A stretch of DNA of 64,000 nucleotides from Punctularia strigosozonata HHB-11173 SS5 (Eukaryota; Basidiomycota; Agaricomycetes; Corticiales; Punctulariaceae), in NCBI RefSeq assembly GCF_000264995.1, contig NW_006767433.1, forward strand, positions 1,644,876 through 1,708,875. The letters are read 5' to 3'. This document shows, piece after piece, positions 50,184 through 61,742 of the stretch; within the stretch, counting starts at the first letter, position 1; every line of letters begins with the position of its first letter. Both the position numbers and the translations under genes were made by a program. The notes beneath the pieces were generated by a model. It saw only the letters and a list, made by a program, of their open reading frames with translations. It searched no databases and was not told where the DNA came from.

Positions 50184-50461
50184 GGGCGCATTGCTGGCGG
50201 CCTCCAAACCATTTCCTGTGCTATACTATGCATCTTGCATACCAGCCCTTCAACGGATACCTTCATGCGAGCTTAAGATACCTGCGGTTTTGTTGCTGTT
50301 GAATTAGTATCCATGCTATCTAATCACGTTGCTATGCTCTGCACATGCGCGCACGTTCGCTGCTTTCTCATGCAGAGTATCATGCCCTCCTCGAAATACA
50401 ACTATGTTGTACGCGAATACGTTCTACCGTAGATCTACTACACATTACGTGCCATTGCCGT

Positions 50462-51706
50462 TCAAGAAACCCAACGGATCTGAAAAATGCAATAGCCGCC
50501 CTCATCTGCTCTCCCAATACCGTTGACGCGACCCAGCTCTTCCTTGCTCACGATGGCCAGCTCCTGCCCTTGGCGGTTCTCCGAGTGAACCAAACCACTC
50601 GCAGCAGGGAACACGCTCTCGACAGTGGCCGCCATACCCTCGTGCCGGCCAGTGCTTCTGACAGCGACGATGAGCCAGAACACGCCCGCTGGCGAGAGGA
50701 GTTGCTTGACGCAGGACTGAATCCAGGTGGCGTGATTTGGGTGGTATACAACGTCCGCGGCGAGTATCACGTCAAATGGCTGATTCAACGGGCCATCGAA
50801 GCAGGGTTGAGACCAGTCGAGCTTTTCGACGGCGACGGGCTGCGGACGACAATCCGGGAAGTTGATCTCCACGTTCAGCGCGAGATTGCGGAGGACGTCT
50901 TCGTGGAAATCCGTGGCGACGATCGAAGATGTGGACGAGGCATTCTGGCGCATGGCCAATAGCTTCGCCGCGATGATGCTCAGCAAACCCGTCCCTGCAC
51001 CGAGCTCGAGGATGCGGATGGGTTCGTCTCCTGCCATCCCGTACAGATTCGGGTGCGCGCACATGTGCTCTCCAAAGATGACGCAGCTACCCCAACTCTG
51101 GAGGCCGACGGAGGTGTGGTCATCCTCGAGCATCGGCGCATCGTTGGATATGACTTCCACGACGGCCGGCTCTGCGCTGTCTTTAGATGCGCCGAGTGTG
51201 AATTTGAAGCTCCTCGTGATCGCCTCCTCTTCGACGGGTGGTTCTGTGAATGAGGCGAGAAGAGTGCTGGCAGCGTCTACCGCCCGCTCTCGTTTAGTCG
51301 CTTCATCGTCCATTCCGTCAGTTTCATCGGGTACTTCGTAAACCCACTCATCGGAGGTGGCGATGAACCTGGTGAGCCATCCAATGGATAAATCTCGTTC
51401 GAGGGTATCGGCCTGAAGGGCTTCAAGTTCGGCGGAAGCCATATAACCTATAGTCGGTGCTGATTCAAGTTCATCTTCGTCGGCTGACGCGTATCCAGAG
51501 TCAACAATTGTGGCCTCAGATCGGAGCTTGGGTATCCTGAGGTTGAGGGCGAATTGCTTGTTTATGTGCGACGAGTCACTGAGCGGCATGTAGATCGCCC
51601 GCAGATTATCCAGGGCAAGCAAAATATCTGTTAAAGATGGATTGTGTCCACGCCGCAAGGGGGGAAGAAACGTGGAAGGGGGTATTGGACTCGTTATCGC
51701 CATCAA
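50462..51706 (-). CDS. family-16 lysine methyltransferase, Efm2/Rrg1-like
   Basis: Probable SAM-dependent protein-lysine methyltransferase, likely acting on elongation factor 2 by similarity to yeast Efm2. Single exon, 414 aa (a second Met one residue in may be the true start). The acidic N-terminal 200 residues have no named domain. Then VGLQSWGSCVIFGEHM, motif I LELGAGTGLLSIIAAK, IVATDFHEDVLRNL (post I) and DVILAADVVYHP (the D/E-x-x-Y/F signature). It is the only large intronless gene in the right half of the window. It is divergent from MTQ2, another methyltransferase. Confidence 0.85.
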   Translation of the reverse strand: MMAITSPIPPSTFLPPLRRGHNPSLTDILLALDNLRAIYMPLSDSSHINKQFALNLRIPKLRSEATIVDSGYASADEDELESAPTIGYMASAELEALQADTLERDLSIGWLTRFIATSDEWVYEVPDETDGMDDEATKRERAVDAASTLLASFTEPPVEEEAITRSFKFTLGASKDSAEPAVVEVISNDAPMLEDDHTSVGLQSWGSCVIFGEHMCAHPNLYGMAGDEPIRILELGAGTGLLSIIAAKLLAMRQNASSTSSIVATDFHEDVLRNLALNVEINFPDCRPQPVAVEKLDWSQPCFDGPLNQPFDVILAADVVYHPNHATWIQSCVKQLLSPAGVFWLIVAVRSTGRHEGMAATVESVFPAASGLVHSENRQGQELAIVSKEELGRVNGIGRADEGGYCIFQIRWVS

Positions 51707-52054
51707 GCCGAAGTGAAATATCTATATGGCCCACAGGTTGTATGGAAGACCTGTCTAGTGTCTAGGAGCGCAGTCGTCTATAGCCAAGCTCTAGATTGAG
51801 AAAAGAACGCCGGGGTGAATGCTACCACGGAGGGAGAGCCATGGTGGTTGTCGTGAAGCGGGCGGGACAATTCCGTCTCCCCCGCAAGTTTTTTGTGATC
51901 CCTGTCGGCGCGCAACGCGGGGTCAAGCACACGTTTGTCACGTCACGGAGCATGACGTGACACCGAATCAGGTCGTGCTTTTCCCACCTTTCCTGCTTCG
52001 TGCGCCTGTTTGCGTCTTTATGCGCAAGATAGGAGCAATATCGGCTCTTTTGCT
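51707..52054. promoter_or_regulatory. shared divergent promoter of two methyltransferase genes
   Basis: The 348 bp between the start codons of the Efm2-like gene and MTQ2. CACGTCACG/CATGACGTGAC-like palindromic sequence occurs at about 51938-51962 and could bind a bZIP factor. Confidence 0.45.
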
Positions 52055-53054
52055 ATGATACCGACGCCGGATCTCTCCCATCTGACGTCGAAGGACTTCG
52101 ACGAGGTGTATGAGCCTGCTGGTTGGTTACAGCCAAATCTAAAGCTTAATTTCTAAGCAAAAGATCAATAGAAGATACTTTTCTCCTACTCGACGCACTA
52201 GAGGAAGATGTCTCCAATCTAAAGCAGCTGAACCCGCGTATCTGTCTTGAAATAGGGTGTGTCATCTTGCTGTAGCTCGTGCGAGCGCCTAGGGAATGTG
52301 CGATTCCAGATCAGGTTCAGGATGCGTTTCCAGTTTCCTGAGCACATTGCTTGGGCCCTCATCAGCTGGTCAGTCTCGTATTTGACGGATATTCTTGACC
52401 ATCTCAGTCGTCTCTCCCTCGTAGTTTTCCTTTGCACGGACATCAATCCGCACGCAGCGCGATGCACCGTCGCGACCGGGAGACAAAACAAGGCAGGATC
52501 ATTGCAAATCCCACGTAAACCTCTCGTCTGAATCATTCCGCAACAGTAGACCCCGCTCGATTCGGTCAACACATGGTTGCATTTACCTCTATGCAAACGT
52601 CTAGCAGGTGCCGTCGATGTGCTCCTGTTTAACCCACCATATGTCCCGACTGCGGAGCACGAAGCCTCGGATGCCCAGCGTGCACGAGACATCAGCGGCG
52701 CATGGGCGGGCGGCACCGACGGCATGCAGGTTACAGACCTACTATTGCCGCTCGTCAAAGTAAGGCATACCAGTAAACGGCACTTTGCATGGTTTATGTC
52801 ATCCGTTACTACTCAGGGCTTGCTGTCGAGAAACGGAATATTTTATCTCGTGGCTCTGAAACAAAACAACATCCCTCGCATCCAAACTCAAATCTCCGGC
52901 ATGTATGGTTTGCAAAGCGAGGTACTACCTGGTCAGCATCTCATAGATGACGCAACCCTTACCTTTGAGATAGATCGTCATTCAACGACGTGCAGGTCGG
53001 GAACATCTACATATCCTCAAAATCCATCACAAAGATGGGATAGATACCTCATAG
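52055..53054 (+). CDS. MTQ2: eRF1 glutamine N5-methyltransferase (HemK family)
   Basis: With Trm112 it methylates the GGQ glutamine of release factor eRF1. Exons 52055-52121, 52172-52256, 52310-52368, 52425-52492, 52550-52759, 52817-52921, 52974-53054 give 224 aa, the normal size. Motifs: VYEPAEDTFLLLDAL at the start, LEIGSGSGCVSSFL (motif I), CTDINPHAARC (post I), DVLLFNPPYVPT (catalytic NPPY), AWAGGTDGM and RRAGREHLHILK at the end. The fourth intron needs a GC donor (GCAGGA at 52493), which restores a normal join to TPLDSVNTW; that donor is weak. Confidence 0.9.
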
Positions 53055-53262
53055 ATAGAGAGCAATACGGGGTATCGTATTTCTGTACAAGACATTTGTA
53101 GATGGATACAAGGAGGAGACTTTATATTAGTCCTTACGATAGAACTGGTCAGGCTGATAGTTTGCATGGTGGATGTAACAAGGGAGGATGGGAGCAACGA
53201 AAGTCGGAGGATGGGGCCAAACCAAATACAGGGCCCGATTTTAGCCAAACAAGAAATGATAT
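53055..53262. terminator. convergent 3' region, MTQ2 and tricalbin
   Basis: Only 208 bp lie between the two stop codons, so the 3' UTRs probably overlap. The plus strand is AT-rich just after the MTQ2 stop. Confidence 0.35.
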
Positions 53263-56200
53263 TTACTCAGTTTCGGGTGCCGTCACGCGTCGGCGGCTGA
53301 GGCTGAACCTCGACGGCGAACCGAGGGTCCCGACTCGATCCAACGAAGATTGCGTCGAGTGCCGCTCCGCGCTCAGCTGGTTATCAGCGTCAAAGTCGAG
53401 CCGGAAGGTCATCAAGCCGGTGCCGTTCCTGAGCTCCAGGAAGACCTCAGAGGACGTGTTTCCGCGAGGTTGAATATGCCGCCATATCTAGGAAGGAGCA
53501 GTTTTAGGAACGCGATCGAACGCAAATCGGTCTGAAGCCTTACATCAATTTCACCCTCTCCTAGAAGCTTGTCCTTTCCGATGGTTTTGTGATCGTAAAC
53601 CCAGACGTAGATCTTCGACGTGTAGGGGCCAGCAGAGAAGTTGAACGACTCGTTCCTGAACAACACGCGTTAGTCACAGAGTATCACGCGATGCACCGGA
53701 GCGTACCATTGCGGTGCGGGGGTTTTCTGGTTCTTCGTCTTGTGTTCCTTGTCTGCGACGCGGAGTACAACGTATGGCTTGGTGTCGCTGACAGACAGAT
53801 CCTTGGCCTCCACTACCGTAACACGTAGAGTACCCGATTCATTTGCCGAGCCATTAGAAGCCCCATGGCCGTTGGTCGACGCGGAAGGGAACGTTTGCGC
53901 TGTAGCAGGCGCAGTCGTAGGCGGCACGTCCGGACCATTTAACGGTACAGACGCCTGTCCCGCCGGAGCATCTTCTGGCACCGCCAGCTGGGTCTCCGAC
54001 TTGTGGTCCCGCTTGAACAGGTGGCCTATGCCGCTTCCCACCTTGCCCACGCCATGCACGACTTCTCGCCCACCGGCCAACGGCAGACCGCCGACTTGCG
54101 TAACAGCCCGCCCTGCAGTGCTGAAGGTCGAGGTCTTCGTGCGCGTCTTGGCGATGATTTCGGGCGAGAACAGGAGACGGACACGAAGGTGCCCCTTGTT
54201 CCCGTGCTTTGAGTGCGACAGCTCAATAATGCGTTCGGTACCTTCCATAGGCTCGAGGTCGGCCAAGTTGATGCTTGCAGAGCCCAAGGATTTGGCCTGC
54301 TCGATTTGGTTCCAGTCGAACACTTCCACCTTGAAGTCGGCGCCGACGCGAGAGGGCTAAGTCGGTGTTCAATCAACCCAGTCCGCCGCATCTTTGGGTT
54401 GTGGCACGTACCACGGAGACAGTAAACTGCTCGTTCCACTCGGGATTGAGCGTCTTCTTCTTTGTCTGCGACTTGAAGATACGCTGACCGTTAAGGGTAA
54501 ACACCGCGAAAGGATCGGATTTGCCTGTGCATATTGATGAGGGTCGTGCTCGATCATGCAAGTGTACAGGAACTCACCGCCGCGGTCGGCCGCATGAATA
54601 TCACGTCCGTCCAGGAGATCCACACGAAGTAAACCCATATCTGATATAGCGATTCGTGATTATGTTTTATATGAAATACATAGCACGTACTGTTGATGCT
54701 TTCCCTCGGCTCGAGCTGCACGGGCACAGGGACGTAGCGAGTCTCGAGGAGCACAGTGGACTCTTTCTCGCCATTCACGTCAGTTAACGTGAAGGTGGTT
54801 GGTCCATTCTATATCCCCCATCAGATGTTACTCGCGGCGGCGTAAAGATGCACACATACCAAGGTCTTTTGCAAGAACTGCTTCGCGTCTCCTCTCCACT
54901 CACAGATGACGTCGTCCTTGTCCCCTTCGTCCGCCTCATTGAGGCGGAGCCACACGCGGCCGAAGTCGAGCTCCTTGAGGAAGCCCTCGCCAACCGTCTC
55001 CCACTGCGCGTGGGTACCGCGGGCCTTGATGGTGCTAAACGCAGGCCAGTAGCCGTCGTCCAACAGCACCTCCAGACGCGCTTTCTTGTAGATATGGCCC
55101 TCGATAACATTGAAGACGATGACACCCGAACCTGTCTGGTATCAGCGTCCGTACACGATGCGCATCGGACACTAAAACCCACCATATTGCAACAGCTCTT
55201 CTGTGGACAGTTGCACCCCGATTTCTTCCGGGCGCGTCTCGGCGGTCTTCTCCGTCTCCGTCTCCTTCGTGGACACCGTGTTCGTCGTCTCCGTTGTTTT
55301 GGTTGTGTCGGTCGACTTGGCGTTCTTGACGTGCCGCTCCTTGCGCGGGTCGTCGCCAAGCGGCCGGGAGACGGTGACCCCTTGCGGAACGGCCTGCGCC
55401 TCGACGTCGCTCGACGACATCGAACCGCTATCGTCGACCACGACGTCCCCATCGTCATCGCCCTGACCACCCTGCGCCGCGCGCTCCAGTTGATTAGGCC
55501 CGGTCTCAAACTTGACACCCTGGACAGCGAGAGCGGGGATGAACTCGGCGACGTAGTGCAGCTTGCCCTTATACGCGCCCCGGTCGAGCTTGAGCGGATC
55601 CTCGACTTCGCGCTTGCCCGTCGACGCGTACGGGAACCGCTCGTCGTCCGAGGGCGTGCCCAGGTCCGAGACCTTGAGTTCGACGTTGCCGAGCGAACGG
55701 TCCTTAGTCATGTGCTGGTAGTCCATGCACTCCAGCAGCATTGTCTCGCGAAGCGAGTGTACTAAAAATGCGCATAAGGATGTGCATATACGGCGTGATC
55801 CAGAGCCCACTCACCAGGGATGTAGATGATCTGGTCCCATTCCGGGTTGAGGTCTGAAAAGTGATGATCAGGGTTGACTCTGAACAAACGTGATTATGAG
55901 AACGTACTGTTGTTGATGACCTCGGTCCTACCTTGTGTAACGTTGTTGACCAGAACGCGGACGTATGGGTCACTCTGCGATCCGATTTATCATCAGTAAG
56001 GGGCGACAATGGGTCGAATCACTCATACCTTGCCACCGAGCGTCGCCTCGACGTTCTTCACGTCCGTCGCCTTCTGTATCCACAGCCTGACAACGCCGAT
56101 CGGCGGGGTGTACTGGTCCGCACCGTGTAAGCTGCCCGCGAGGTCAAGCGGCTTCCACTCAGCGCTCATGCGCACGCGACCGCTCTTGCAGCCACTAAGT

Positions 56201-58527
56201 GGCCACCAGTCGCGGCCGCCCTCCTTGGTCGCCTTGACAAGGTCGTCAATCTTGACAGTGAGGTAGCCAACGACGGGATCCTTGAGGAAGTCGCGGTCGT
56301 CGATGATCTTGACGGTGACGACAGCTGATGACCGGTCCGAGCACAAGAACTCGGTTGGCGCCTCCCAAACGGGGTTATTCGTGTGCTTGAAGCGAGTCGT
56401 GGTCTGGATCGCGTGTGGGTCGTTGTTGAGGAAGACCTTCGCGAACGGGTTGAGGTCGCCGGACATGGACTTGGTCGCGTCGAGGTCCTTGGCCTGGTGT
56501 AGCGTGAGGCGCACGATACCGACGTCTAGGGGTATGCAAATGTTAGCGCAAATTATGCAATGCAGCGAAAAAATTTATCCCGACTTGTCTCTGGAAGCTC
56601 TTCTTCCGCGCTATCGGCGACGGCGGTGGGCTTGAGAACGGGGTAAAATGAGACGTCGTAGCGTAGCGTGCCCTTCTCCTTCCCGTCCTTGAGCACGGGA
56701 CTCTCGAGGCCCTCCTGTGTCGCGTCCTGTCGGAGCACGCTGAGGTCGAAGAGCACCGCGCCGAGCTCGGTATTCTTCCGGTGGTCGTTGTAGTCGTACA
56801 CGGTGAGCACGAGTGAGTCGGTGAGGTTGTTGATGAGCAAGAACTTGGTCTCGTTCCAGGTCGGGTTGTACGTGTTGTGCTTGTACTTGGTGCGCGCAAG
56901 TTCCGCGCGTTGGTTAATGGAGAGCGAAACGAAGGGATCGGGCGATCCGCCACCGAGCTTCACGCCCTTTAGCGAGCGAGCGTTTTGCACGGTCACCTGG
57001 AGAACACCGATGGCCGTGTCGAGCGGCGCGCCGGAGAGGAGTTGCTCCAGGTTGAGGGTGAAGACGTTGGGCTCGTACATCATGGGACCGAGGTTGTTGT
57101 GTACCATGTCGCGGATGAAGGACGATAGGCCCGGAATCTACGAGTGCTATCAGTCCCGGTGTTCTTGAAATGCTACGAAGCGCCCTACATGTGCAATGTC
57201 GAACCCGAATGTCTCTCCTCCAATAGGTTTAAGGACATAGTCGATGGTTGGCTTCTCTAAGAAGCTAATGTCCACGATTTGTACATGAGGGAACGAAGTC
57301 ATCAGCTTCATTCGTATCCTCAGCAAGCCCTTGAACGTGATATCCTCAAGGAGGACGGGCATTGCGCCGGTGACGACACCCTTACCAACGCGGATGTCCA
57401 GAACGATCTTGGGGTTCACCCGCGCCTTGGCTTGCTTCTCGGTCATGTCCGATGTGTCGTTAGGGGTGAAGGAGAGACCCCAATCCATCATGACGATATC
57501 CTCCGCCGTCTTGGGGAACGTGCGGACCTTATCGATACGGGGAGCCTTAGTGCCGAGGGTGAAAGTGCTGAGTCGGAGCGAGTCGAGGAAGGGCGGCGTG
57601 TTGGCGGAGAGGGCCTGGTCGACGGAGGAGACGACGGTAGCGGCGAGGACGGGCTCGTAGATGATCCAGAAGCGGTCGAGGAAGTTGTTGATCCACTCGG
57701 CCGACTCGTGCTCGGACGCCAGCGGCTGCTTGACGAGCTCACGCTGTATGTCGTCCCGCGCACGGCGGCGGACGCGGACCATGGAGGTGGTATAGTACGT
57801 GTTGCAGACGGAGAGGAGGATGAAGAGCCAGCCCCAGCCGAAGCCAAAACGCGTCAGGAAGTGGGACGTGAACACGGCCTGTTATCGCGCGAGCGCGAAG
57901 ATCAATCGTCGGCAGACTATATGCACGCATACGAGACGTACGAAGAATATAAGTGCGGCGTTGTGGTACCAGTCGCCGTAAAACTGCTCGGCGACAAACA
58001 TCTCGAGCACGGTCTTGTCGCGTGCCTCGTCGTCGTCGAGCGGGCCATCGTCGATTCCGGACACGGCGCGCCAGCCGACCTTGTACCAGTCTGGGATGGC
58101 GGGCGCAGCACCCTCAGGGAAGCCGCCAGGTGGCTCGACTTGCGAGGCTCCGGTGACGGCGCCTGGTGCGGTATTCGCTGCTGCGTCTTCGTCTGCCTGG
58201 ACCTTGTCCGCATCTTCGATGGTGATGGTGGGGAGGACGGTCGCGCCTCCGGTCGTGACAGGTAGTTCTGCGACATCATTCCTTCTCTTAGCACCCGCGT
58301 CTCTGTGCCATGCGAACACGGATGCATGTCGTGTGCTCACCGTGCGCTCCGCCGCCGTTCTGCTCTTTACCGACCCTGGAGAGTTGCTCACGGCCTTTCC
58401 CGGCCGCGGCGGCCTTCTGCTCAGGGCTCGCGTTGGCGTCGAAAGTATGGACGGCGACGCTGTTCTTCGCCGCGTCGTGGTTGATGATGCCGGTGACCTC
58501 GGCCTGGGCAGCGAGGGAGGCCGCCAT
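53263..58527 (-). CDS. tricalbin (ER-plasma membrane tether, SMP and C2 domains)
   Basis: ER protein that tethers ER to plasma membrane and moves lipids. Exons (minus): 58341-58527, 57942-58267, 57189-57878, 56585-57137, 56029-56525, 55908-55974, 55815-55853, 55183-55761, 54860-55131, 54691-54808, 54578-54640, 54412-54524, 53707-54356, 53544-53655, 53263-53487; 1496 aa, the size of yeast tricalbins. After an N-terminal cytosolic part, WYHNAALIFF and GFGWGWLFILLSVCNTYY form the membrane hairpin (about 155-200). The SMP domain starts at SAEWINNFLDRFWIIYEP. Several C2 domains follow (for example GVLQVTVQNARSLKG, GIVRLTLHQAKDLD, GLLRVDLLDGRDIHA, GTLRVTVVEAKDLS) with calcium-loop acidic residues such as SDPYVRVLV and SDPFAVFTL. 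The start is the first ATG, MAASLAAQAEVTG. Confidence 0.94.
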
Positions 58528-58808
58528 GGCGGGCAATGTCGGGGGGAGAAATGCTAACGAGGGACTAGTGGGATCGGGTGCGTGGGTTAGGCGCCGTGCC
58601 CCGTTATTAGACCAAGGCTTTGGGGTGATGTCAATTGGTTGCGAGTCGTTGGCCGTAGCCCGACACAGCCATCCGGCGACTTGCCTCGCTCGACCTCAGT
58701 TCGCTGGCTTCTGCGGCGGGTTATATCGTTCTTGCCTTCTTTCTCTTTGCGTTCAATCTCGCGATCCTGGTCTAATTGCGATCGGCGCAAGGCGTCCTCC
58801 CAGCAAAA
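58528..58808. promoter_or_regulatory. shared divergent promoter, tricalbin and ALG10
   Basis: The 281 bp between start codons. A T/C-rich tract (about 58735-58760) lies just upstream of ALG10, as often seen before fungal start sites. Confidence 0.45.
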
Positions 58809-60574
58809 ATGTCGACGGCGGAGGAGAGCACGACGTACTACCACTTCTTCGTCGTGGCCAGCGTCTATGTCCTCAAAGCTCTCAACGGAATCGTCGATGA
58901 GCCGTACATGGTGCGCATTCCTCGTTGACAGGAGCGATGACCGGTCATTGAAGCTCCGGACAGGACGAGCCGTTTCACGTCCCGCAGGCGCAGGCGTACT
59001 GCAGGGGCGAATTCGACGTATGGGATCCTAAGATCACCACCCCGCCGGGACTGTGAGCTAACCTTCACACACGTATCTATCGTTAGTCCGACAGAATGAA
59101 ATTTCAATACAGGTACATTCTGAGCACCATCCTCAAACGCATCTTCCTCCTCAAGTGCACACTGCCCGTCCTCCGCCTTACCCCGCTCCTCACCCTCATC
59201 TTCCTCCCGCCAGTTCTCACCCTCCTCCTGGCCTTCCACAAACGCATTCGCGCGCCACCTATCTTCCCGCCGTTCGCCAATTCCGAGGCAACGATCCTTG
59301 CCTCCTTCCCCGTCGCGTGGTTCTTCGGCTTCCTGTACTACACCGAGGTCCCCAGCCTGCTCACCGTGGTCGGTACCGTCGTTGCGGCTGGTAACCAGCG
59401 TCACTGGCTCGCCGCCCTCGTGAGATATTCACGTGGTTTTGGAGCAACAGCATGATGGGCTGACGGCGCGCAAGCAATTTAGCTAGGCCTCGTCAGTTGC
59501 GCCTTTCGCCAGACGAACATCGTATGGGTCCTTTACGCCTTTGCCGCCGGGGCCCTCGTGCAGCTCCGCTTCCAACGGGCTGTTTCTGACGTTAAGGTAT
59601 CCGAGAAGCCATCGTCCAAGGGTTCAGCTCAGCTGCACGACCCACTCGCCCTCGAGGCTAGCATAGGTTCGCAGTCCTCCCCTTGTCTGAGTCTCTCTGT
59701 CACGCTGACTAAGTTCTCCTAGATGACCTGCTCCCGCTACTGAGATCCATCCCGCGTAGTGTCTCCACGCTCCTGCGCACGTTCATCCCCTACTCGCTGG
59801 TGCTAGCCGCCTTTGCCGCTTTCGTAATCTGGAACGGCGGCATCGTCCTTGGGGACAAGGCGAACCACGTTCCCGCGCTGCACGTCCCGCAGTTGTACTA
59901 TTACTTCGGTTTCGCGACCGCGCTCGGATGGCCTGTACTCGTTGGCGGCGGGGACAACGCTCTAGACCTTGCGCGCGAGATCAAAGCGCGCATGTTCGGG
60001 TCGAGGCGGTCAGTCGCATATCTAAATTTCATTCCGGGATTATATCAATACGTTTAGCTTTGCAGACGCGTGTTGGTAACGGCGGCGATCTCCGCGTTGA
60101 TGGCGGTCACGGTGCACCTGTTCACGGTTCACCATCCGTTCCTGCTCGCCGACAACAGGCACTACACCTTCTATGTCTGGCGAAGGGTGTTCATGCTCCA
60201 CCCCCTTGTGCCGTACCTGCTCATCCCGGGCTATATCGCGTGTGCCTGGGCCTGGTTCCTCAGAGTTGGTGCGTTGCTACTCCTTTCATGTCCCGCAAAC
60301 GCTGTACGACTGAATGCGATGCGATGCAGGTCACGATCAGACGCTCCTGCAGACGCTGATCCTGCCAGCATGCCTGCTGCCCACCCTCGTGCCTACACCA
60401 TTGCTTGAGCCGCGCTACTTCCTCGTACCCTACATCCTCATGCGGGCCCAAGTCAAGGACATGCGCACATGGGGCCTCGTCGCGGAAGGCGCGTGGTATG
60501 CGGCCATAAATGCTGCGACGATGTATGTCTTCCTGTGCAAGGAGAGGGAAGGTGTTGGCCGGTTCATGTGGTAG
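58809..60574 (+). CDS. ALG10: ALG10/DIE2 alpha-1,2-glucosyltransferase
   Basis: Adds the last glucose to the dolichol-linked oligosaccharide in the ER lumen. Exons 58809-58910, 58964-59052, 59113-59419, 59483-59666, 59723-60008, 60066-60268, 60330-60574 give 471 aa. Family landmarks: [18 protein letters not shown] near the N-terminus (first luminal loop), [65 protein letters not shown] and [12 protein letters not shown]. Many hydrophobic segments fit a multi-pass ER protein. All six introns are 53-63 nt. Confidence 0.94.
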
Positions 60575-60869
60575 GCTCCGGCCTGTCCGTGATGTGTAAC
60601 TATCTGCAATGCTATATATCGCTACGAGCTATTTATCTATTTATCGCCTGGCTGAACGTACATAGATGTGTACAATCGTGGCTGCTGAGAAGATCACCGT
60701 TTTCAAATGCCACGATACCAAATTTTCAGGCCACCGATGACGAGAGAGGAGACGATCGAGTAGTCCGGACACCCGACATATATTGGATAGAAGTCACTAG
60801 TCGGCATGTTCTTTTTGGTGTGTATGCGCTTCAGTAAACATAAACTAAGATATCGGTCGCCATCGTCAT

Positions 60870-61250
60870 CTATGCCTTGTCAAACACACCCAATAGGGCA
60901 GCCCCGAGCAAAGCGAAGATAGGAGCGTAGGACCAGTGACCCCACTGGCCTTGACCCCAAGTCCAGCAAATTATCCCATCAGCGAATGCCACCGCGCTAC
61001 CACCGACCAGAGTCCAGCCGGCGGATTTAGGGGTCCCATAGGCAGCGGCGATCCAGGTCGCGAAACCCCAAAAGATGTCCCGGACACCGTATGCGTACAG
61101 GAGGCTTTCGACGAGTTGCCTCTCTGCGAGAGTGGTGGGCATCTCCCACTCGAAGAAACTGAGGGCGTGTTCAGGGCGGAGTAGGGCGTTGACGCCGAAT
61201 CCAACGGCGATGAGGGCGAAGGCCTTGGCGCCAAGTTGGAGGCTGGGACG
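60870..61250 (-). CDS. DUF4267-like small membrane protein (5' end unresolved)
   Basis: Function unknown. The last exon, 60870-61250, encodes about 126 residues with family-like landmarks: FGVNALLRPEHALSFFEW, LLYAYGVRDIFWGFATW and a final helix APIFALLGAALLGVFD. Four hydrophobic segments are seen. Splicing at CTCAG (ending 61251) is clear, and upstream sequence LPIIVALFP (about 61331-61357) looks like the preceding exon, but I could not find an in-frame start codon. Downstream it converges on ALG10. Confidence 0.65.
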   Translation of the reverse strand, partial: RPSLQLGAKAFALIAVGFGVNALLRPEHALSFFEWEMPTTLAERQLVESLLYAYGVRDIFWGFATWIAAAYGTPKSAGWTLVGGSAVAFADGIICWTWGQGQWGHWSYAPIFALLGAALLGVFDKA

Positions 61251-61742
61251 CTGAGACAGTGTGTTGATTGACGGTCAAGCTTTCAAGTGTCAATCGAGAA
61301 ATCGTTGTTGTTGGGGGTCGGTGTGCTTACTGGGAAGAGCGCGACGATGATGGGCAGGGTGAGTTGACCGGATGTGAGAAGTTACCTGAGCTTGCTGCAG
61401 GAACTACGTGAAGTTGAACATCGTGTGGCGCTGCTGCCCACATATGGACAAGGATGTTGATCGCCGCCACAGTCGCGTCTGTTCCTCCTCAACGCGCATC
61501 TCGTCGATGTTGACTTGAGGCGTATATCCTGCCCATTCGTCCGCGCCCCGGTATAATCGCACACGACGGTCTCCAAGCCTCGTTGACCCGTTGGCCCGAT
61601 CAAGCCGATTTCTGAGAGTTCGCGAGCTTCTGTGTAACGAGGAAGATCACGTGTCCGTTCGAACCCGCTCACGACGACCACGACCATCCAACGACCCCAA
61701 ATCTAATGCACACGTACTGAACACACCCGCACTATACTCAAC
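61251..61742. promoter_or_regulatory. divergent region holding unresolved 5' exon and promoter
   Basis: Lies between the DUF4267-like gene and the coiled-coil gene. It should hold the missing first exon(s) of the former and the promoters of both. Confidence 0.35.

Noticed and set aside
54848-55765. A 305-codon plus-strand open frame
   Set aside because: It is antisense to tricalbin C2 domains and shows no motif.
57279-58265. A 328-codon plus-strand open frame
   Set aside because: It is antisense to the SMP domain and N-terminus of tricalbin, which has family motifs and consistent introns; the plus frame has none.
61660-61700. GTTCGAAC string resembling a tRNA T-loop
   Set aside because: No matching acceptor stem, D-arm or anticodon arm could be folded around it by eye.
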